In this document: positions 1-9,700 of the stretch, in pieces | Position numbering within the stretch: the stretch's first letter is position 1 | Layout of the letters: the number at the start of each line of letters is the position of its first letter | From: Tenacibaculum skagerrakense | GTDB lineage: Bacteria; Bacteroidota; Bacteroidia; Flavobacteriales; Flavobacteriaceae | DNA: 64,000 bases | Reading direction: 5' to 3' | Assembly: GCF_004345825.1 (NCBI RefSeq) | Contig: NZ_SLXM01000001.1 | Coordinates: forward strand, 62,001-126,000 | Made by a program: the position numbers and the translations under genes | The notes under the pieces: generated by a model | The model's database searches: none | What the model was told of the DNA's origin: nothing | What the model saw: only the letters and a program-made list of their open reading frames with translations

Positions 1-885
1 ATAAAACTCATACGCTACACCAGAATTTATATAATAATCTCGTAGTTGTTCGGCTTCAGCAAAATCTACCGTAGCATCTTCGGTTCCATGGATAATAAGT
101 ATGGGAGCATCATTAGTTCCAAAACGTTGTTTGCCGTACAAGTCGTTAATTAATCTTGCAGTAACACCGCTTCCCCAGAAATCTAAAATAGCGCGTACTT
201 TTACCGATTCACTTGAATTAGTAGTTGCCAAGGTCGGATCTGTGTTAGGAGTTATTTCACTATAATAATCTTCTGCCTCAGTAACACCCAACATAATAGC
301 CGATACAGCACCAGCAGAACCTCCGCCAACAGAAACATAATCTGGATTTATGTTATAAGTTCCTGCATTGGCAAATACCCAACGTAATGCTGCTTTGGCA
401 TCTCTACTTGCTGGATACAAGGCATATGCTTGATCTTTATCTACCACATTATTAGTACTTTCTATGTAATTTACCCACTCTTGTGGAACCGTTCCTAAAT
501 CGTCTTGCAATCGGTAATTAATAGAAAAAGCTACCCAACCTCTTTCAGCTAAATAGTTTGCTAAATACACCATTGCACCCGATTCTTTTGAGCCCGATTT
601 AAATCCGCCACCATGAATTAACAGTACCGCTGGTCGATTGTTTGATGTGTTATTAGGAACATAGGCATCTAAGGTTAACTGTTTTACAGTTGATGAAGTG
701 CTATTAATACTTTCGTGACTCAATCCTTCTGCATAGACAATATCTTTGGTTACTAGTACATCATACGTTGCTTCTGTGGTAACTACGGGAGCAGTATTTT
801 CTTGTTCTGGAGTTTGGTTCTTTTCAGAAGAACTACATGCAGTAAAAAACAAAGAAAGGCTTAAGGTGTAAATTATATTTCTCAT
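1..885 (-). CDS. Lipoprotein carboxylesterase-like alpha/beta hydrolase, C-terminus cut by window edge
   Basis: The reading frame is open from an ATG at 885 to the first base of the window, so the C-terminus is missing. The N-terminus is a lipoprotein signal ending in FFTAC with Cys17. Then come an oxyanion-hole motif HGGGF, a nucleophile motif GGGSAGA and an HGTEDATVDF segment that should carry the acid residue; the catalytic His lies outside the window. This order fits esterase/lipase family hydrolases acting on short esters, probably anchored in the envelope. The substrate cannot be read from sequence. It is transcribed away from the TerB-like gene at 1053, with a 167-base divergent gap between them. 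Confidence 0.8.
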   Translation of the reverse strand, partial: MRNIIYTLSLSLFFTACSSSEKNQTPEQENTAPVVTTEATYDVLVTKDIVYAEGLSHESINSTSSTVKQLTLDAYVPNNTSNNRPAVLLIHGGGFKSGSKESGAMVYLANYLAERGWVAFSINYRLQDDLGTVPQEWVNYIESTNNVVDKDQAYALYPASRDAKAALRWVFANAGTYNINPDYVSVGGGSAGAVSAIMLGVTEAEDYYSEITPNTDPTLATTNSSESVKVRAILDFWGSGVTARLINDLYGKQRFGTNDAPILIIHGTEDATVDFAEAEQLRDYYINSGVAYEFY

Positions 886-924
886 GAGTAAGGGTTTATA
901 ACTGAGACTTTCAAAAGACACAAA

Positions 925-940
925 GGTTTAACGTGAAACA
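925..940. promoter_or_regulatory. parS-like palindrome
   Basis: GGTTTAACGTGAAACA matches the canonical ParB site TGTTTCACGTGAAACA at 14 of 16 positions. It sits in the divergent gap between the esterase and the TerB-like gene. A more degenerate half-match, TGTTTCATGTGA, starts near 973. ParB binding is inferred only from similarity and from further palindromes at 5.7, 10.6 and 12.5 kb. Confidence 0.35.
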
Positions 941-1052
941 TTATAGTTGCTATTTCTAAAAAAACTTCAGTGTTTCATGTGACTTTTTACGTTTTTTTTC
1001 ATCTAAAAATAGAGAAGAATCCGTAAATTTAAAAGAATAAAAATTCAAAACT

Positions 1053-1496
1053 ATGTCGATATCAGATTTATACACCAGTGGACAACATCAACAAGAAATA
1101 GGGCAGTTTGCTAGTATTGTTTCTATAGCCATTGCCGATAATAAACTTACTGATGGGGAAGAACGTTTATTGATTAGAACTGCAAAACGACTGAATATTA
1201 GTGATGAAGAATTTAAACAAATTCTTAAGAATCCTAAAGCATATCCTGTAAATCCGCCTATAAGCTATGTGGAAAGTATTGAACGTTTGTTTCAATTGAC
1301 TACTATGATTTTTGCGGATGATGAAGTGAGTAAAGATGAAGTTGTGTTGATGCGAAAAATTGCCATTGCGCTTGGTTTTCCGTTGGTTAATGTTGAAAAG
1401 GTATGTGATGAGGCTATTCATCTGGTTATGAATGATAATGATTTAGATGATTTCATCGAAGCAATTAAGGAAGTTAACGACACTAAAAGGCAATAA
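1053..1496 (+). CDS. TerB-like (tellurite-resistance fold) protein
   Basis: A 147-residue soluble, acidic helical protein with no signal peptide. It contains two related segments, IADNKLTDGEERLLIRTA near residue 27 and FADDEVSKDEVVLMRKIA near residue 87. Each has the acidic D-x-x-[LV]-[ST]-x-x-E pattern followed by a helix that is typical of TerB/DjlA-N domains, which form helical bundles binding divalent metal. Such proteins are common in Bacteroidota with no proven role in tellurite resistance. It is monocistronic or co-transcribed with the outer-membrane gene 45 bases downstream. Confidence 0.7.
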   Translation: MSISDLYTSGQHQQEIGQFASIVSIAIADNKLTDGEERLLIRTAKRLNISDEEFKQILKNPKAYPVNPPISYVESIERLFQLTTMIFADDEVSKDEVVLMRKIAIALGFPLVNVEKVCDEAIHLVMNDNDLDDFIEAIKEVNDTKRQ

Positions 1497-1541
1497 AATA
1501 AAATTTTACTAGTTTAGTAGTTTTAACAAATTCCCCTAATT

Positions 1542-2156
1542 ATGGTTTTAAAGAAAACGCTACTAGTTTTATTTTTACTGTTTTTATCTTCATCTGTAAT
1601 CGCGCAAGTTCAAGAGCAAGCTAGTCAATGGCAATTTGGTATTGGTTTCGGAATCGCTAAATTCTCTGATGAAGACGTTTCTTATATTGGTGATAAAAAT
1701 TTATTTCAAATTCCTAGATTAAACTTAACAATTCCTATATCAGATAACCTGTCTGTAGATGGTGCTATGTCTTTTAACACCTTTGATGTTGGCTTTATAA
1801 GTAATTCTGTAAAGTACTTTTCTATGGACGGATCTTTACGCTATAATTTTAAAGATTTGATTGAAAACTTTGAACCGTATGTTTTTGTCGGGGGAAGTTT
1901 AGTAGATTCTGAACGTAAAATGACTCCAACAATGAACGTTGGTTTAGGAGCAACGTACTGGATTACTGATGGCATCGGATTAAATGCCCAAATGTATTAC
2001 AAGCATTCCTTAGAAATTTATGAAAGTATGCGTTCACACATCCAACTTACTGGATCAATAGTTTTTGCTTTTGATGGTTTATTTGGAAGTGGTGGAGGAA
2101 CTAGCCGTAGAAAATCACTAACAGGTGGTGCTTGCTATCACAATCCTAACGATTAA
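1542..2156 (+). CDS. Outer-membrane beta-barrel protein
   Basis: A 204-residue protein with a Sec signal peptide of about 21 residues ending SSVIAQ. After it come alternating hydrophobic/polar strands with glycine and aromatic residues (FGIGFGIAKF, YVFVGGSLVD, MNVGLGATYW, IQLTGSIVFAF) typical of small eight-strand barrels of the OmpW/porin-like class. The C-terminus carries a short basic glycine-rich extension (GSGGGTSRRKS) instead of ending on a barrel strand, which is slightly unusual. It converges with the next gene and the two share the four bases at 2153-2156. The role is unknown. Confidence 0.65.
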   Translation: MVLKKTLLVLFLLFLSSSVIAQVQEQASQWQFGIGFGIAKFSDEDVSYIGDKNLFQIPRLNLTIPISDNLSVDGAMSFNTFDVGFISNSVKYFSMDGSLRYNFKDLIENFEPYVFVGGSLVDSERKMTPTMNVGLGATYWITDGIGLNAQMYYKHSLEIYESMRSHIQLTGSIVFAFDGLFGSGGGTSRRKSLTGGACYHNPND

Positions 2157-2902
2157 AAGCTATACAACAAACCGTTTGTTAATCCATACTGTTCTTTCGG
2201 AATTCCAATAACAGGAAACTGATCGTATTGGTAAGTAAAATTTACGGTTAATCTTAAATTTGTAAATACTTCTAGCGCAATGGTGTTTTGGCTAGAAATT
2301 CTAACATCAGAAAATCGATCAAATCTCGGTTGAAAATAGGTGGTACTTACAATAGAAATGTTGTTTTTTGGTGATAAACTCATTGAAAAATACGAACTGC
2401 TTCGCCAGTCTCTGTTGTTTTCTTCTATAATAGAAATGATATCTTCATGCTCATACATTACCAAACTACCGAGATAAAACTTGTAATCCTCGTTTTTAGA
2501 CAATTTAAAGCGTAAACCTGCTCCTATAAGTCCTCTGAATCGAATTGCAGAGATTTCGTCGTTCTGAGACTGTAAAAACGACTCTAGAGCGATTTTTTCA
2601 TGGAATCGATAGTTATGCCTAAAATGTTGAGCGCTTCTGTTTACAAACTTCTTAGAATTGGCTTCTCTAAAATCTAAATCGTTTATAAATAACCATAAAT
2701 GCTTTGGTGTTTTATATTGAATACGTGTTCTATTAGATATTCCGAAAATGGTATTCTTGTTTTTTATCAAGTGTAAATCCAACCTTGTAAAACCTGACCA
2801 ACCAATAGTATCTGTCACGCGTCTAAAGTTTTCAATATTTATAATTTGTGATTGAACAAACAATGGTAAAAATACAAAAGTGATAAGAATATATTTTTTC
2901 AT
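2153..2902 (-). CDS. DUF481/DUF2490-like outer-membrane protein
   Basis: A 249-residue protein with a Sec signal (MKKYILITFVFLPLFVQSQ). The segment around residues 75-135 (FINDLDFREANSKKFVNRSA, then QHFRHNYRFHEKIALESFLQ and IRFRGLIGAGLRFKL) resembles the DUF481 barrel pattern, in which a growing chain of YNF/FGL strands ends in a periplasm-facing barrel. It ends on an aromatic residue (LLYSF), as outer-membrane barrel proteins do. It lies 10 bases downstream of the metallo-hydrolase gene on the same strand, so the two probably form one transcript. Family assignment is by pattern only. Confidence 0.6.
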   Translation of the reverse strand: MKKYILITFVFLPLFVQSQIINIENFRRVTDTIGWSGFTRLDLHLIKNKNTIFGISNRTRIQYKTPKHLWLFINDLDFREANSKKFVNRSAQHFRHNYRFHEKIALESFLQSQNDEISAIRFRGLIGAGLRFKLSKNEDYKFYLGSLVMYEHEDIISIIEENNRDWRSSSYFSMSLSPKNNISIVSTTYFQPRFDRFSDVRISSQNTIALEVFTNLRLTVNFTYQYDQFPVIGIPKEQYGLTNGLLYSF

Positions 2903-2912
2903 GTTGCTTAGC

Positions 2913-3893
2913 TTAGTTTGATTGACGATATGCTTGATAAAATTCTTCTTTAAGTTGTGTTATTTGTTCTGAGCTATATTTTCTTGAAAAATGTACTGGA
3001 ATCACATTTTCAATTTCTGTTTTGCGTGCTATTGAACCAGACGCTGCAGCGAAGCTGTGAAAATTTTTCAGCGCTAATTCTTTATCTTCATTTAAATAAA
3101 ACGATTCTATCAAAACAGTTTTACAGGATTTGAAATGTGTTTTTATTTTTTGATGATTTTCTGCGCTTGGGGCGTGGTCCATAATGATTCCAACGCTATC
3201 TCCTTTTTCAACAGTTAATAAATTAAACAAGTCTTTAGCTTTGTAGGTATTTTCTTCTATCACAATTTCGGAATCAGGCTGTAGATTTTCATAAGCATCT
3301 TTCAATTCTTTTACCCATTTACCAGGTTTGAATGCTGCCTTACTCATATCAATTTTTATCTTTTCTTTTTCTTGAAATTTATACGCAACAGTGGGAATTT
3401 TATGATCTAACAAAATTGCAGAAACTTCAAAATTGTTATTGTTATAAATACATTCATTCGTGATTTCTTCTCCTTTTTCTAATTTCCATAAAGGAGGTTG
3501 TAATTGATAAGTAGTAAATTGATTTTCAGTATGTAATTCTCGTACTTCGTATTGGATAGAATTCTCTTCAATAAGGTTCCACGTATAACCCAACAGTTTG
3601 GCTTGAATTTGTTGAGCGATTCCTGTTGGCCCACAAATAACAACGCTATTTTCAATTCCGATTTGATGTCGGATAATACTATCAAAATTTATAAAATGAT
3701 CTATATGCGTATGACTGATAAAAACAGCTTTAGTGTTTTGTATTTCTTTTATAGTTAATCCACTAGCTTCACCACAATCGCATATATAGTTCCACGAATG
3801 ATTGTCTTTTTGAATTAAAATAGAAATGTCTTCTTCTTGAGTACTCTTAACAGTAGCCGTAAACATGTTTTCTTTTCCTTGGTTTCCATACAA
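2913..3893 (-). CDS. Ribonuclease Z-like MBL-fold metallo-hydrolase
   Basis: A 326-residue protein without a signal peptide. The zinc-binding motif HTHIDH sits near residue 60, following ICDCGEAS and KAVFISHTHIDH, as in ribonuclease Z/ElaC-type beta-lactamase-fold enzymes. A later IIMDHAPSAEN and a C-terminal NVIPVHFSRKY supply the further Asp and His ligands expected for RNase Z. The middle diverges from true tRNase Z and the exosite arm is not obvious, so it may be a paralogue rather than the tRNA 3'-processing enzyme. It appears to lead a two-gene unit with the DUF481-like gene downstream. Confidence 0.7.
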   Translation of the reverse strand: MYGNQGKENMFTATVKSTQEEDISILIQKDNHSWNYICDCGEASGLTIKEIQNTKAVFISHTHIDHFINFDSIIRHQIGIENSVVICGPTGIAQQIQAKLLGYTWNLIEENSIQYEVRELHTENQFTTYQLQPPLWKLEKGEEITNECIYNNNNFEVSAILLDHKIPTVAYKFQEKEKIKIDMSKAAFKPGKWVKELKDAYENLQPDSEIVIEENTYKAKDLFNLLTVEKGDSVGIIMDHAPSAENHQKIKTHFKSCKTVLIESFYLNEDKELALKNFHSFAAASGSIARKTEIENVIPVHFSRKYSSEQITQLKEEFYQAYRQSN

Positions 3894-3994
3894 AGAAACA
3901 AAATCTTATTGAAGATATTTTAGTAAAGATTATTACTTGGTAGCTCAGGGAAGTAGGGGTCGATAGAATTTAGCTTCATAAGAAATTAATTATG

Positions 3995-4041
3995 AAAAAA
4001 AGCGAAGTCAAAGTTTTTATTTAAATAACTTCGACTTCGCT
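3995..4041 (-). terminator. Rho-independent terminator of gltX
   Basis: Read on the minus strand, AGCGAAGTC pairs with GACTTCGCT, extended by AAGTT/AACTT, and is followed by seven T. It lies just after the gltX stop. Confidence 0.85.
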
Positions 4042-4070
4042 AAGTTGCCATACTACTCTTTTCTTCAGTT

Positions 4071-5594
4071 TTATGCTAGATTTGAAACAGCATTTTGTAT
4101 TCTTTGAATGGTAGTTTCTTTACCAATCATGGTCATAATTTCAAATAAATCTGGACCTGCTAATTTTCCTACTAAACTTAAACGCAACGGTTGCATTACT
4201 TTTCCAAATCCAATTTCTTTAGAAGTAATCCATCCTTTAATTTCAGTTTGAGCATTATCAATAGAAAAATCTTCAATATTTTCAATAACCGAAATCAATT
4301 CTGTCATTAAACTTCCTGTATCTTCTTTCCACTGTTTTTTAGCTGCTTTTTCATCATAGCTTGTAGGGTTTGTGAAAAAGAAATCAGATAATTCCACTAA
4401 ATCATTCACAAAAATTGCTCTTTCTTTAACCAAAGCAACTACTTTTTGAACATACTCTTTGTTGGCTTCAATTCCTTGTTTAGCAAGTATTGGTAAAAAG
4501 AATTCGGTTACTTCTTCAGCTGATTTTTGTTGTAAATATTGCTGATTGAACCATTTCGCTTTATCTGGGCTAAACTTTGCTCCTGATTTACTCACTCTTG
4601 CTAAATCAAACGCTTCTGTTAATTCTTCTAAAGAAAATAATTCTTGCTCAGTTCCAGGGTTCCATCCTAATAGAGCTAATAAGTTTACAAAAGCTTCTGG
4701 AAAATATCCATCTTCTTTGTATCCACGTGAAACATCTCCAGATTCCTCGTTAGTATATTCTAACGGAAATACTGGGAACCCTAATTTATCACCATCTCGT
4801 TTGCTCAACTTTCCTTTACCAACAGGTTTTAAAATCAATGATAAATGTGCAAATTTTGGTGCTTCCCACTCAAAAGCTTTATAAAGCAATGTATGCAATG
4901 GAAGAGAAGGTAACCATTCTTCACCACGAATTACATGTGAGATTTTCATTAAATGATCATCTACAATATTTGCTAGGTGATAAGTTGGCATTCCGTCAGA
5001 TTTAAACAACACTTTATCGTCCAACGTATTGGTATCAATTTTAATGGTTCCACGAACTTCATCTCGTAAGATTAATGTTTCATCTTGTGGAGTTTTAAAA
5101 CGAACTACATATTTATCTCCGTTGTCTATTCGTTGTTGAACTTCTTCTTTAGATAGTACCAAAGAGTTAACTAATTTTCCTTTCTCACGATTGTGCCAAT
5201 TGTAAATGAATGTTTTACCATTTGCTTCGTGATCTTTTCTGTGTGCATCTAACTCTTCAGCGGTATCAAAAGCATAATACGCCCAACCATTTTCTAATAA
5301 TTGGTCAGCGTATTGCTTGTATAAATGTTTTCTTTCTGATTGTCTGTAAGGTCCATACTTTTCATTCTTTCCTGGTCCTTCATCAAAAGGAATATTACAC
5401 CATTCTAAAGAATCAATGATATACTGCTCTGCATTTGCAACATAACGAGTTTGATCTGTATCTTCAATACGTAACACAAATGTTCCGTTGTGTTTTTTTG
5501 CAAATAAGTAGTTATATAAAGCGGTTCTAACGCCTCCCATATGTAATGGTCCTGTTGGACTTGGTGCGAAGCGCACTCTAACATTTTCAGACAT
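4071..5594 (-). CDS. gltX: Glutamyl-tRNA synthetase
   Basis: Charges tRNA-Glu with glutamate in the cytoplasm. The class I signature HMGG is at residues 18-21 (APSPTGPLHMGGVRTALYN) and the KMSKS equivalent KLSKRDG is near residue 265. The chosen start is the ATG at 5594 (MSENVRVRFAPSPTG). A longer open frame to 5660 adds 22 hydrophobic residues not found in the family and runs into the terminator of the gene upstream. The length of 507 residues is normal. It is probably transcribed alone, with a strong terminator at 3995-4041. Confidence 0.97.
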   Translation of the reverse strand: MSENVRVRFAPSPTGPLHMGGVRTALYNYLFAKKHNGTFVLRIEDTDQTRYVANAEQYIIDSLEWCNIPFDEGPGKNEKYGPYRQSERKHLYKQYADQLLENGWAYYAFDTAEELDAHRKDHEANGKTFIYNWHNREKGKLVNSLVLSKEEVQQRIDNGDKYVVRFKTPQDETLILRDEVRGTIKIDTNTLDDKVLFKSDGMPTYHLANIVDDHLMKISHVIRGEEWLPSLPLHTLLYKAFEWEAPKFAHLSLILKPVGKGKLSKRDGDKLGFPVFPLEYTNEESGDVSRGYKEDGYFPEAFVNLLALLGWNPGTEQELFSLEELTEAFDLARVSKSGAKFSPDKAKWFNQQYLQQKSAEEVTEFFLPILAKQGIEANKEYVQKVVALVKERAIFVNDLVELSDFFFTNPTSYDEKAAKKQWKEDTGSLMTELISVIENIEDFSIDNAQTEIKGWITSKEIGFGKVMQPLRLSLVGKLAGPDLFEIMTMIGKETTIQRIQNAVSNLA

Positions 5595-5662
5595 TTCTAA
5601 TTTTTTAAAGCGCAAAGATAGTTTTAAAACATTAAGAAAAAAACAGAAAATAGGGCACAAAA

Positions 5663-5690
5663 AAAAGGTTTCGCGTGAAACCTTTTTAGA
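5663..5690 (-). terminator. Terminator hairpin with parS-like core
   Basis: AAAAGGTTTC-GCGT-GAAACCTTTT forms a 10-bp stem ending in a T run downstream of the minus-strand barrel gene. Its core GGTTTCGCGTGAAACC (5667-5682) also matches 13 of 16 positions of canonical parS, like the hairpins flanking mnmG. Confidence 0.75.
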
Positions 5691-5711
5691 TTTATTTAGG
5701 ACAATTAATAA

Positions 5712-6545
5712 TTAGAGCTTGTAATATAACCCTAATGATAGTGCTGGAGATTTTGCTACGTTTCGCCCGTCGAATGCTCCCCCGAAACCGGCATTAACTC
5801 CAAAATTTTTATCGAATTCACCAATAAGTTTTACACCGAATGCTGCATAACTCTGATTATTAACGTATAAACCTGTTAATCTATTGTTTGTTGGGTCTAA
5901 AAAATCTCCATTTTGAAAAGATGCTACTCCGTCTAAGAAACCAGCAACCCATAACCAATCTAAGGCTTTATATCCTGCTTCACCACCAAGTTTAAATGCA
6001 GAACTATATTCGTTTGTTCTAATATCAACTCCTGTAAACGCCTGTATGTACCAGTTATTAAATCCTCTACCTACAATAAATGTTGGTGTTATTGTCCAAG
6101 CATCATATCCTGTTCGTAAACCAGATGCCTCTTCGTATGTTCCTGTATTTGCTTCTACCAATAACTGACCAGAAATCAACCATTTATTATTGTAAAAATT
6201 CTGTTTAATACCCAGTTGGATATTACCTAATGCTGTCTGAGAATCTTCGGTTGTAAAAGGTGTAATTGTTGGACTGGTAACTTCATTACTCGCCACCATT
6301 TTTAAAGGTAAGTTAGCAATCAATGTTGTTTTATCAGATATACCATACTCAGCATACAATTGTAAAGTATTATCATTAATTTTTCGTTCGGTATTGTATT
6401 CTGGATTTCCAAAAAGAGTGGAGTAGGAAGGTATTGTAGTAAAACTCAATTGTAAATACGCTTCACCTTTTTTTTGTGTCCATGGACTCTGAGAATACAC
6501 ATTAAATGAGATGGTTATAAGTAAAAGATAGGCTAGTTTTTTCAT
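5712..6545 (-). CDS. Outer-membrane beta-barrel protein, transporter-like
   Basis: A 277-residue protein with a Sec signal (MKKLAYLLLITISFNVYSQ) and a mature part of amphipathic strands: LQLYAEYGISDKTTLIANLP, IQLGIKQNFYNNKWLISGQL, GLYYKL at the end. The start PWTQKKGEAYLQLSF and the pattern NDNTLQLYAEYGISD resemble Bacteroidota barrel proteins of the phenol-degradation MetA/transporter-like group. The last residue is preceded by YY, consistent with outer-membrane sorting. The substrate is unknown. It lies between gltX and the DUF4175 gene and is transcribed away from the latter. Confidence 0.6.
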   Translation of the reverse strand: MKKLAYLLLITISFNVYSQSPWTQKKGEAYLQLSFTTIPSYSTLFGNPEYNTERKINDNTLQLYAEYGISDKTTLIANLPLKMVASNEVTSPTITPFTTEDSQTALGNIQLGIKQNFYNNKWLISGQLLVEANTGTYEEASGLRTGYDAWTITPTFIVGRGFNNWYIQAFTGVDIRTNEYSSAFKLGGEAGYKALDWLWVAGFLDGVASFQNGDFLDPTNNRLTGLYVNNQSYAAFGVKLIGEFDKNFGVNAGFGGAFDGRNVAKSPALSLGLYYKL

Positions 6546-6768
6546 GTTTTAAATATTTTAAAACTTAGTTTCTTAAGAATAACAAACCTTACAAAAAATA
6601 GATACTTTTTTTATTATATAGTATTTCTGATTGATTATAATTGATATTAATACATCTAAAACTCCTGTTATTTAGCTATTTTTTAACACATATCTACTGA
6701 TTTTAAATGAATAATGCTTGAATGGAAGTAGTTTTAATTACTTAATTTTACATTAGAAGGTATTAATT

Positions 6769-9700
6769 ATGAGTAATTTTTCATTGATAGAGCAGAAACT
6801 TCAACAGTTTAGCAAAAAGTTTTACACAAATGAGTTAATAAGGGGTAGCATTTTATTTACATCTTTGGGTTTACTATATTTATTAATCGTACTTTTTATT
6901 GAGTATTTTTTATGGTTGCAACCCACAGCAAGAACGCTACTTTTTTGGATTTTCATTCTTGTAGAACTAACTTTACTAGTTAGATTTATCCTCTTTCCTT
7001 TGTTTAAATTAGTTGGCTTACGAAAAGGAATTTCTAAAGAAGAAGCTTCAAAAATTATTGGTAATCACTTTCCTGAGGTTAAAGATAAATTACTGAATTT
7101 CATTCAGTTAAACAACAATAACAATCAATCTGAACTATTAGCCGCTAGTATTCAACAGAAAGCCAATCAATTAGAGCCTATACCATTTACAAAAGCTATA
7201 AATTTTTCTGTTAACCTTAAATATTTGAAATATTTAGCCATTCCTGTACTAATTTGGATAATAGCTTTAGTATCTGGAAATACAAATAAACTTAATCAAA
7301 GTTTCAATCGAGTGGTAAATCATAATTTAGCCTATGAACCTCCAGCTCCGTTTAGTTTTCATTTAACAACTCCAAAACTAGAAGTAATCCAAGGTAAACC
7401 CTTAACTATATACATAGAAACTAAAGGTGAGGTGTTACCAGAAGAAGCTAAAATTCATTTTAATAATCAAGAATATTATTTAGATAATAATGGTGCAGGT
7501 TTATTCTCTTTTACATTTGATGAAGTAAAGGAATCTATTCAGTTTTTTGTTGAAGCAAACACTGTTAGATCTATGAATTATCAAATTGATATTATTAAAA
7601 CACCAAGCATCCAAAATATAAGTATTGAACTAACGTATCCTAGATATGTAAACAAAAAAAATGAGGTCTTACAAAATGCTACTAATATTAATGTTCCACA
7701 AGGAACATCTTTAAAATGGATTGTAAACACCATTGAAACAGAATCTGTTAGCTACTCTGAAAACCTAAACTCTTCAACAGATTTTATAAAGGAAGATCAA
7801 AACAGATATAGTTACAAGAAACAGATTTTAGCAAATACTAATTATGCAATTAGTACTTCTAATGCTAAATTAAAAGATTACGAAAAACTTCAATTTTCTG
7901 TAAATACGATTCGTGATGAATCACCAACAATTTCTGTGACTTCTAATATAGATAGTATTTCTAGAGGCCCGGCGTATTTTGCTGGACAAATTTCTGATGA
8001 TTATGGTTTTTCAAAGTTGGAAATGGTGTATTATGATATTCAAAATCCTGTTCAACAAAATTTTAAATCGATTTCGATTTCTAGAGAAACCGTTCAAAGC
8101 TTCTTTTCAAGCTTTCCGGATGATTTGAACCTAAAAGAAGGAATAGATTATGAACTTTTCTTTAGGGTTTTTGATAATGATGGTATTAATGGTGCAAAAA
8201 AAGCCATCAGTAGAAAGTTTTCGTATCGTAAAAAAACTGAAGAAGAGATAGAAAATGAATTGTTACAAGAGCAACAGAATTATCTAGAAAACATTCAGAA
8301 TTCATTAGAGAATCAACAAAAAAACAAAAAAGAGTTAGAAAACATTCAGTTCGATTTACAAAACAAGAAAAACATGAACTGGAACGATCAAAAGAAAATT
8401 GATAATCTGATTAAGCGTCAGGAGCAGTATAAGAAAATGATGGAACGCCAAACAGATAAACTTCAAGAGAATTTTTCTGAGAAGAAAGAAGAAAATGAAA
8501 ACATACAAAAGAAAAAAGAAGAACTTCAAAAAAGAATTGAAGAACTAAAAAAGTTAGAGAAACAAAATAAATTGTTAGATGAAATTAAGAAAATGGCTGA
8601 AAAACTCAATAAAGAAGATCTTCTGAAAAAGAGTAAAGAATTAGCACAACAAAATAAACAACAAGAGAAAAGTTTAGAACGCATACTAGAATTAGCTAAG
8701 CGATATTATGTAGAACAAAAAATGAATCAGATTGCTGATAAACTTTCTGATTTATCCAAGAAGCAAGAAAATTTAGCTGAGAAAAAAGATGATAAACAAG
8801 AACAAAAGAAAGAATCAGATCAAAATAAAACTGACGATAACAAAGAACTAAAAGAAAAACAAGAAGAAATTAAGAAAGAATTTGATGCTATTAAAAAAGA
8901 TATTCAAGATTTAAAAAAGGAAAATGAAAAATTAAAGGAACCTATGGAAATTCCGAAAACGGAAGAACTTCAAAAAGAAGCTGAAGAGCAACTAAAAAAA
9001 GCTGAAGAAAATTTAGAAAAGCAAAATAATAATGATGCTAAACAAAATCAAAAGAAAGCTTCTGAGAAAATGCAACAAATGAGTAAAAAAATGCAACAAT
9101 CTATGCAAATGATGAGTAGTGCTATGCAGGAAGAAAACATGGAAGACTTGCGAAGTGTAGTTGAAAATCTAATTACATTTTCATTTGATCAAGAAAACTT
9201 AATGGATTGGTATAGTCGTTCTAGTTCAGACCATCCAGAATTTGGTGAAAAAATCAGAAAACAAAATCAATTAAAAACATACTTCGAACACATTGATGAT
9301 AGCTTATATGTTTTATCGATGCGTGTACCTGAAATCAGTTCTAAAATACAAGAGCATTTATCTACGGCTCATTATAATTTAGATTTAAGTTTAGAAAACT
9401 TTTCTGAGAGTCAGTTTAGCCGAGGAACTTCTAACCAACGCTATGTAATGACAGCTGCTAATGAGTTAGTAAATATGTTAAGTAATACGCTAGATGCAAT
9501 GCAAAATCCTAAACCTGGAAGTGGAAACGGAAAAGGAGGAAAAGGTGAATCTTTTAGTTTACCTGATATAATTAAAAAGCAAAAAGGTTTGTCTGAACAA
9601 ATGAAACAAGGTATGCAACAAAAAGGACAACAAGGGAAACCTGATAGTGGTAAAGATGGAAAAGAAGGTAAGAAGGATGGAAAGCAAAGACAAAAAGGAG

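Noticed and set aside
5595..5660. Longer N-terminus for gltX
   Set aside because: The extra 22 residues are hydrophobic and unlike the family, and the region adjoins the terminator of the neighbouring gene.
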